A DNA stretch of 8,455 nt from an uncultured Coriobacteriaceae bacterium (GTDB taxonomy: Bacteria > Actinomycetota > Coriobacteriia > Coriobacteriales > Eggerthellaceae). Below the pieces are notes generated by a model. That model did no database searches and was not told the DNA's origin. It was given only the letters and a program-made list of their open reading frames with translations. The stretch lies in NCBI GenBank assembly GCA_900554945.1, contig USJN01000050.1, positions 1-8,455 of the forward strand. Direction: 5' to 3'. Shown in pieces: positions 7,001 to 8,455 of this stretch (positions are counted from its first letter, which is position 1; every line of letters starts with the position of its first letter). The position numbers and the translations under genes are program-made.

Positions 7001-7403
7001 CGATGTGCTTGCCGAGGTGTACCGCACGCTGCGAACGTGGCAGCGCAAGACGCCCGGCGAGTTCTTCGAGATGGCCGATGGCGAACTCGCGCACATCGTG
7101 AGCGGCGCGGGCTGCGAGATCACGGCGGCGTCGGCGGCGTGTGGCATCGCGGTCTTCCGCGAACTGGGGCTTATCGAGACGCATGTGGCCTACGCATCGG
7201 GCGAGGGCGCGCGCATGGTGCGTGTGAAGGAAGGCGCTGGGCGCGTGGAGCTGACCGACAGCGTGCGCTATCGCGAGGGATTAGGCGAGCGCGACATCTT
7301 CAAGGCCTTCTACGAGTGGGTGATCGACTGCGATTGCGCGCGCCTCGAGCAGCGTGTGTCCGGCCCCATCACCCCGCAGATGAAGCCGCTGCATCTGCGG
7401 TAG
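4056..7403 (+). CDS. recJ: RecJ exonuclease fused to RecQ-like DNA helicase
   Basis: The protein has 1115 residues, against about 570 for ordinary RecJ. The N-terminal part is a 5'-3' single-strand DNA exonuclease of the DHH family: DFDLDG (86-91), VDCG (142-145), DHH (166-168), LGTVADLMP (226-234), RLNAAGR (284-290), then a DHHA1 domain with GWHEGVKGIVASRL (354-367), GSGRS (387-391) and FGGHEAAVG (411-419), and an OB-like region starting at PFGQENP (474-480). A cysteine-containing linker (565-596) leads to a superfamily 2 helicase: ATGRGKS Walker A (K668), DEAH (768-771), LTATSD (802-807), AFGEGVD (918-924) and QMSGRAGRDG (945-954). These motifs are RecQ-like, but no RecQ zinc domain or HRDC is seen. 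The end (about 985-1095) looks like a winged-helix-type domain. GAGGT 8 bases before the ATG supports the start. Likely role: DNA end resection and RecF-pathway or replication-fork repair, with unwinding and digestion in one chain. No frameshift or missing catalytic residue was noticed. Confidence 0.93.
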   Translation: MSAQFNIRRASSRMVSVLQRELDLPRFVAATLVGRGIDTPKAARAFLFPSFKHDWLDPYLIPGLGDVVDALEDAVRKGRRILVFGDFDLDGISATTVLTRGLRELGADTVPFIPKRFEEGYGITAAALERVKTYGPDFLVTVDCGIACKAEVKLVQAAGIDVAITDHHEPTDLVPEGVPVADPKIDATCPSCVLAGAGVALKLVQALGARFGKPYLWRDFVDFATLGTVADLMPMLGENRPLVIEGIKMMNKAPRPCVAALLETSGAVGKPLTSTNLSFSLIPRLNAAGRMGNADLALNLLMSDDFDEAYRLATELEGLNDQRRAIEAELSEIAKVQAAEIYHGQRALVVAGEGWHEGVKGIVASRLVGIYGVPCILLTIDGDEARGSGRSVGRVNLFAAVESTSDLLVRFGGHEAAVGITLKTKDIPAFSKALCDYLDKLPEDDFHPLIEIDTCINLDELTLETVGALKQVAPFGQENPTPCFLARDVLLTHCRAVGAEKNHFSCTLTNGRTSISGIMFHCTDIDMLMTTDSVVNAAFQVEIDTWRGRKSVKAMLQSITPARTCPALEACLEPENLSFAADLYATSDAELCEDCCESPEDIEAYEAEREKNRALWEQKAQSDPDALENAVVRAIIGDRELHKSQRVVLSSLRAGNSVLAVMATGRGKSLTFQVHAACEALAHHTASLFVYPLRALIADQAFHINEALAPFGINACTLTGESAPDERRQVFAGLRDGSVDIVLTTPEFLVCHAPEFTATGRIGFVVVDEAHHIGLSRAGHRPAYAQLGSAITQMGNPVVLALTATSDEAVTSDIDRVLPVAGHVVDDTMRTNLHVVDQRNLRNRGDYLATLVAQGEKSVIYVSSREQSVALARNLRKRVPQMAPLIGFYNAGLSRAERTRVEELFRTGAIAVLVATSAFGEGVDIPDIRNVVLFQLPYNEIEFNQMSGRAGRDGKDARVHLLFGRSDVKHNDRILQDMTPDHDVLAEVYRTLRTWQRKTPGEFFEMADGELAHIVSGAGCEITAASAACGIAVFRELGLIETHVAYASGEGARMVRVKEGAGRVELTDSVRYREGLGERDIFKAFYEWVIDCDCARLEQRVSGPITPQMKPLHLR

Positions 7404-7432
7404 GGGAAGGTGACCTGTGACGGGCGATGGCG

Positions 7433-7449
7433 AATGGCGGTGCGCCATT
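7433..7449. other. Small hairpin in convergent gap, possible weak terminator
   Basis: AATGGCG (7433-7439) and CGCCATT (7443-7449) form a perfect 7-bp stem with a 3-base loop, 30 bases after the recJ-recQ stop. No T-run follows on either strand. Further along, 7511-7524 can form a 5-bp stem with a TTCG loop. The 126-base gap between the convergent genes otherwise shows nothing recognisable. Confidence 0.3.
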
Positions 7450-7529
7450 GGGGCTGGTGCGAGGAAGGCAGCGGTAGCTCTCGCCTGCGATTTCGCCTTT
7501 GCTAGGCCTGGAACTTTCGGGTTCGCGCA

Positions 7530-8405
7530 CTAGCCGGCGAACCCCGCGTCCCGGTAGATTCCCTTCGCCTCGTCGACCCCCGCGTCGATTATCGGGTCGA
7601 CCTTAGAGAGCTCGGACTCCACCTCGTCGTCGGAGAGCCCCGTGCCCTCCAGGTAGCCGCGCAGGACCACGTCGCGGATGGCCTGGCGGCTGCGGTCTAT
7701 CATCAGCACGGGGTCGGCCCCGTTGAGCCCGAAGACCCATTCGGCGTAGTCGCCTTGGCTGATCTCCCCCACAAAAGCGCTGTCCCCGTTTTCCTCGTCT
7801 CCCGACGGACCGTGCACGCTGTCGAGCCAGAGGGCCTTCGAATCGACGTCGTAGACCCAGGTGGCGCTATATCTATCGAAGGAGGCCGGATTGCTTCCCG
7901 GGGGATATCCCCCGAGCCCCTCCTGGGAGAAGCCCATCCAGAGCACGACGCACCTCTGTGGGTACTTCTCCGAGTGCCCCGTCTCGCCCCCGTCCTCGAT
8001 GTACCACGACAAGGACTCCATCCTGCCGTCGCTTACGGTGCGCCCGTCCTGGTAGCCGAACAGGTAGACGTAGTTGTTGTTGAACGGCTCGAGCGCGTCC
8101 TTCCCCTGGTACCCATACAGGGAGTACGCCCCATCGATGCAGATACGGGGCCTGTCGTTCCTGTACGCGCTCAGGGCCGACGCCAGGACGGTCGGGCTGA
8201 GGTGGCCTTGCTCCCACAGGGCGTCGCAAGAACGCGAGTCGAGCGTGCTGTAGTACAGCTCGTCGAGGGCGTTGTCGGCCCGCGTCGCGGCGTAGGCCCT
8301 GCTCAGGAGGAGCCACGCGAGCACTGCGAGCAGCACCGCCACGACAAAGTTGCGCATGCGCCGCAGCGTCCTTGCGGGGTCGTACTCCCTCTCCCTCTTT
8401 CCCAT
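7530..8405 (-). CDS. Unrecognised membrane-anchored or secreted protein
   Basis: I do not recognise the family of this 291-residue protein. A basic N-terminus (KREREYDPARTLRRMR) is followed by a hydrophobic stretch at about 19-36 and then AYA|AT at 37-41. It is therefore either a single-pass signal anchor or a signal peptide cleaved near residue 39, with the rest outside the membrane. The exported part has three cysteines (60, 89, 152), is rich in Tyr, Trp, Gly and Asp in the middle (about 90-230), and ends in an acidic, helix-prone segment. No catalytic motif or lipobox was found. AGGAGG 9 bases upstream fixes the start at 8405. A possible -10 (GATACT on the minus strand, 8449-8444) lies at the window edge; its -35 is outside. 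About 9 of 21 arginine codons are AGG/AGA, whereas recJ-recQ uses CGC almost throughout, which hints at a different origin. It converges with recJ-recQ and has no evident functional link to it. Confidence 0.8.
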   Translation of the reverse strand: MGKREREYDPARTLRRMRNFVVAVLLAVLAWLLLSRAYAATRADNALDELYYSTLDSRSCDALWEQGHLSPTVLASALSAYRNDRPRICIDGAYSLYGYQGKDALEPFNNNYVYLFGYQDGRTVSDGRMESLSWYIEDGGETGHSEKYPQRCVVLWMGFSQEGLGGYPPGSNPASFDRYSATWVYDVDSKALWLDSVHGPSGDEENGDSAFVGEISQGDYAEWVFGLNGADPVLMIDRSRQAIRDVVLRGYLEGTGLSDDEVESELSKVDPIIDAGVDEAKGIYRDAGFAG

Positions 8406-8414
8406 GGCCTACCC

Positions 8415-8420
8415 CCTCCT
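8415..8420 (-). promoter_or_regulatory. Ribosome binding site of the 291-residue protein
   Basis: On the minus strand this is AGGAGG followed by GGG, ending 9 bases before the ATG at 8405. It is a consensus Shine-Dalgarno site and supports this start over the internal ATG at 8357, which would remove the basic N-terminus. Confidence 0.75.
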
Positions 8421-8455
8421 AGGGCTCGCCTGCCTCCCCGACAAGTATCCTGTAG

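Noticed and set aside
5898..7184. Long minus-strand open frame (428 codons) opposite the helicase half
   Set aside because: Same shadow character: low-complexity Arg/Ala/His composition with no recognisable motif, opposite conserved helicase motifs.
5748..7403. The helicase half as a separate gene needing its own start
   Set aside because: The frame is continuous with RecJ, and no ribosome site or spacer stood out at the junction. The linker reads as ordinary coding sequence, so a fusion is the simpler reading.

Overview
The window reads as a high-GC bacterial chromosome. The gene content, and a RecJ that carries a complete RecQ-like helicase inside the same polypeptide, suggest an actinobacterium of the class Coriobacteriia (Eggerthella-like gut bacteria). 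That placement rests on remembered family patterns and was not computed.

Layout from left to right. (1) The first ~30 bases look like the 3' tail of RNase P RNA (rnpB) on the + strand, cut by the window edge. A weak hairpin with a T-run and a perfect 13-bp hairpin follow, separating rnpB from the convergent gene. (2) A minus-strand pair, ppx (exopolyphosphatase) then ppk1 (polyphosphate kinase), runs leftward with an 86-base spacer and is probably one operon. These enzymes break down and make inorganic polyphosphate. The PPK1 is longer than usual: it has a lysine-rich insertion and a low-complexity C-terminal tail. (3) A 254-base divergent intergenic region carries two TTTACGC units exactly 11 bases apart (Pho-box-like geometry) and a plausible sigma-70-type promoter for the rightward gene. 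(4) A 1115-residue plus-strand gene encodes a RecJ single-strand exonuclease (DHH, DHHA1 and OB-like parts) continuous with a RecQ-like superfamily 2 helicase and a C-terminal domain. It would combine in one chain the 5'-3' nuclease and helicase that other bacteria use as separate RecJ and RecQ proteins. (5) A convergent 126-base gap with small hairpins follows. (6) A minus-strand gene encodes an unrecognised membrane-anchored or secreted 291-residue protein. Its arginine codons are rich in AGG/AGA, unlike the rest of the window, so it may be an accessory gene.

The most notable item is the RecJ-RecQ fusion. It has an altered aromatic-rich loop, no visible RecQ zinc or HRDC domains, and a cysteine cluster in the linker. 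There are no CRISPR arrays, insertion sequences, tRNAs or clear pseudogenes.
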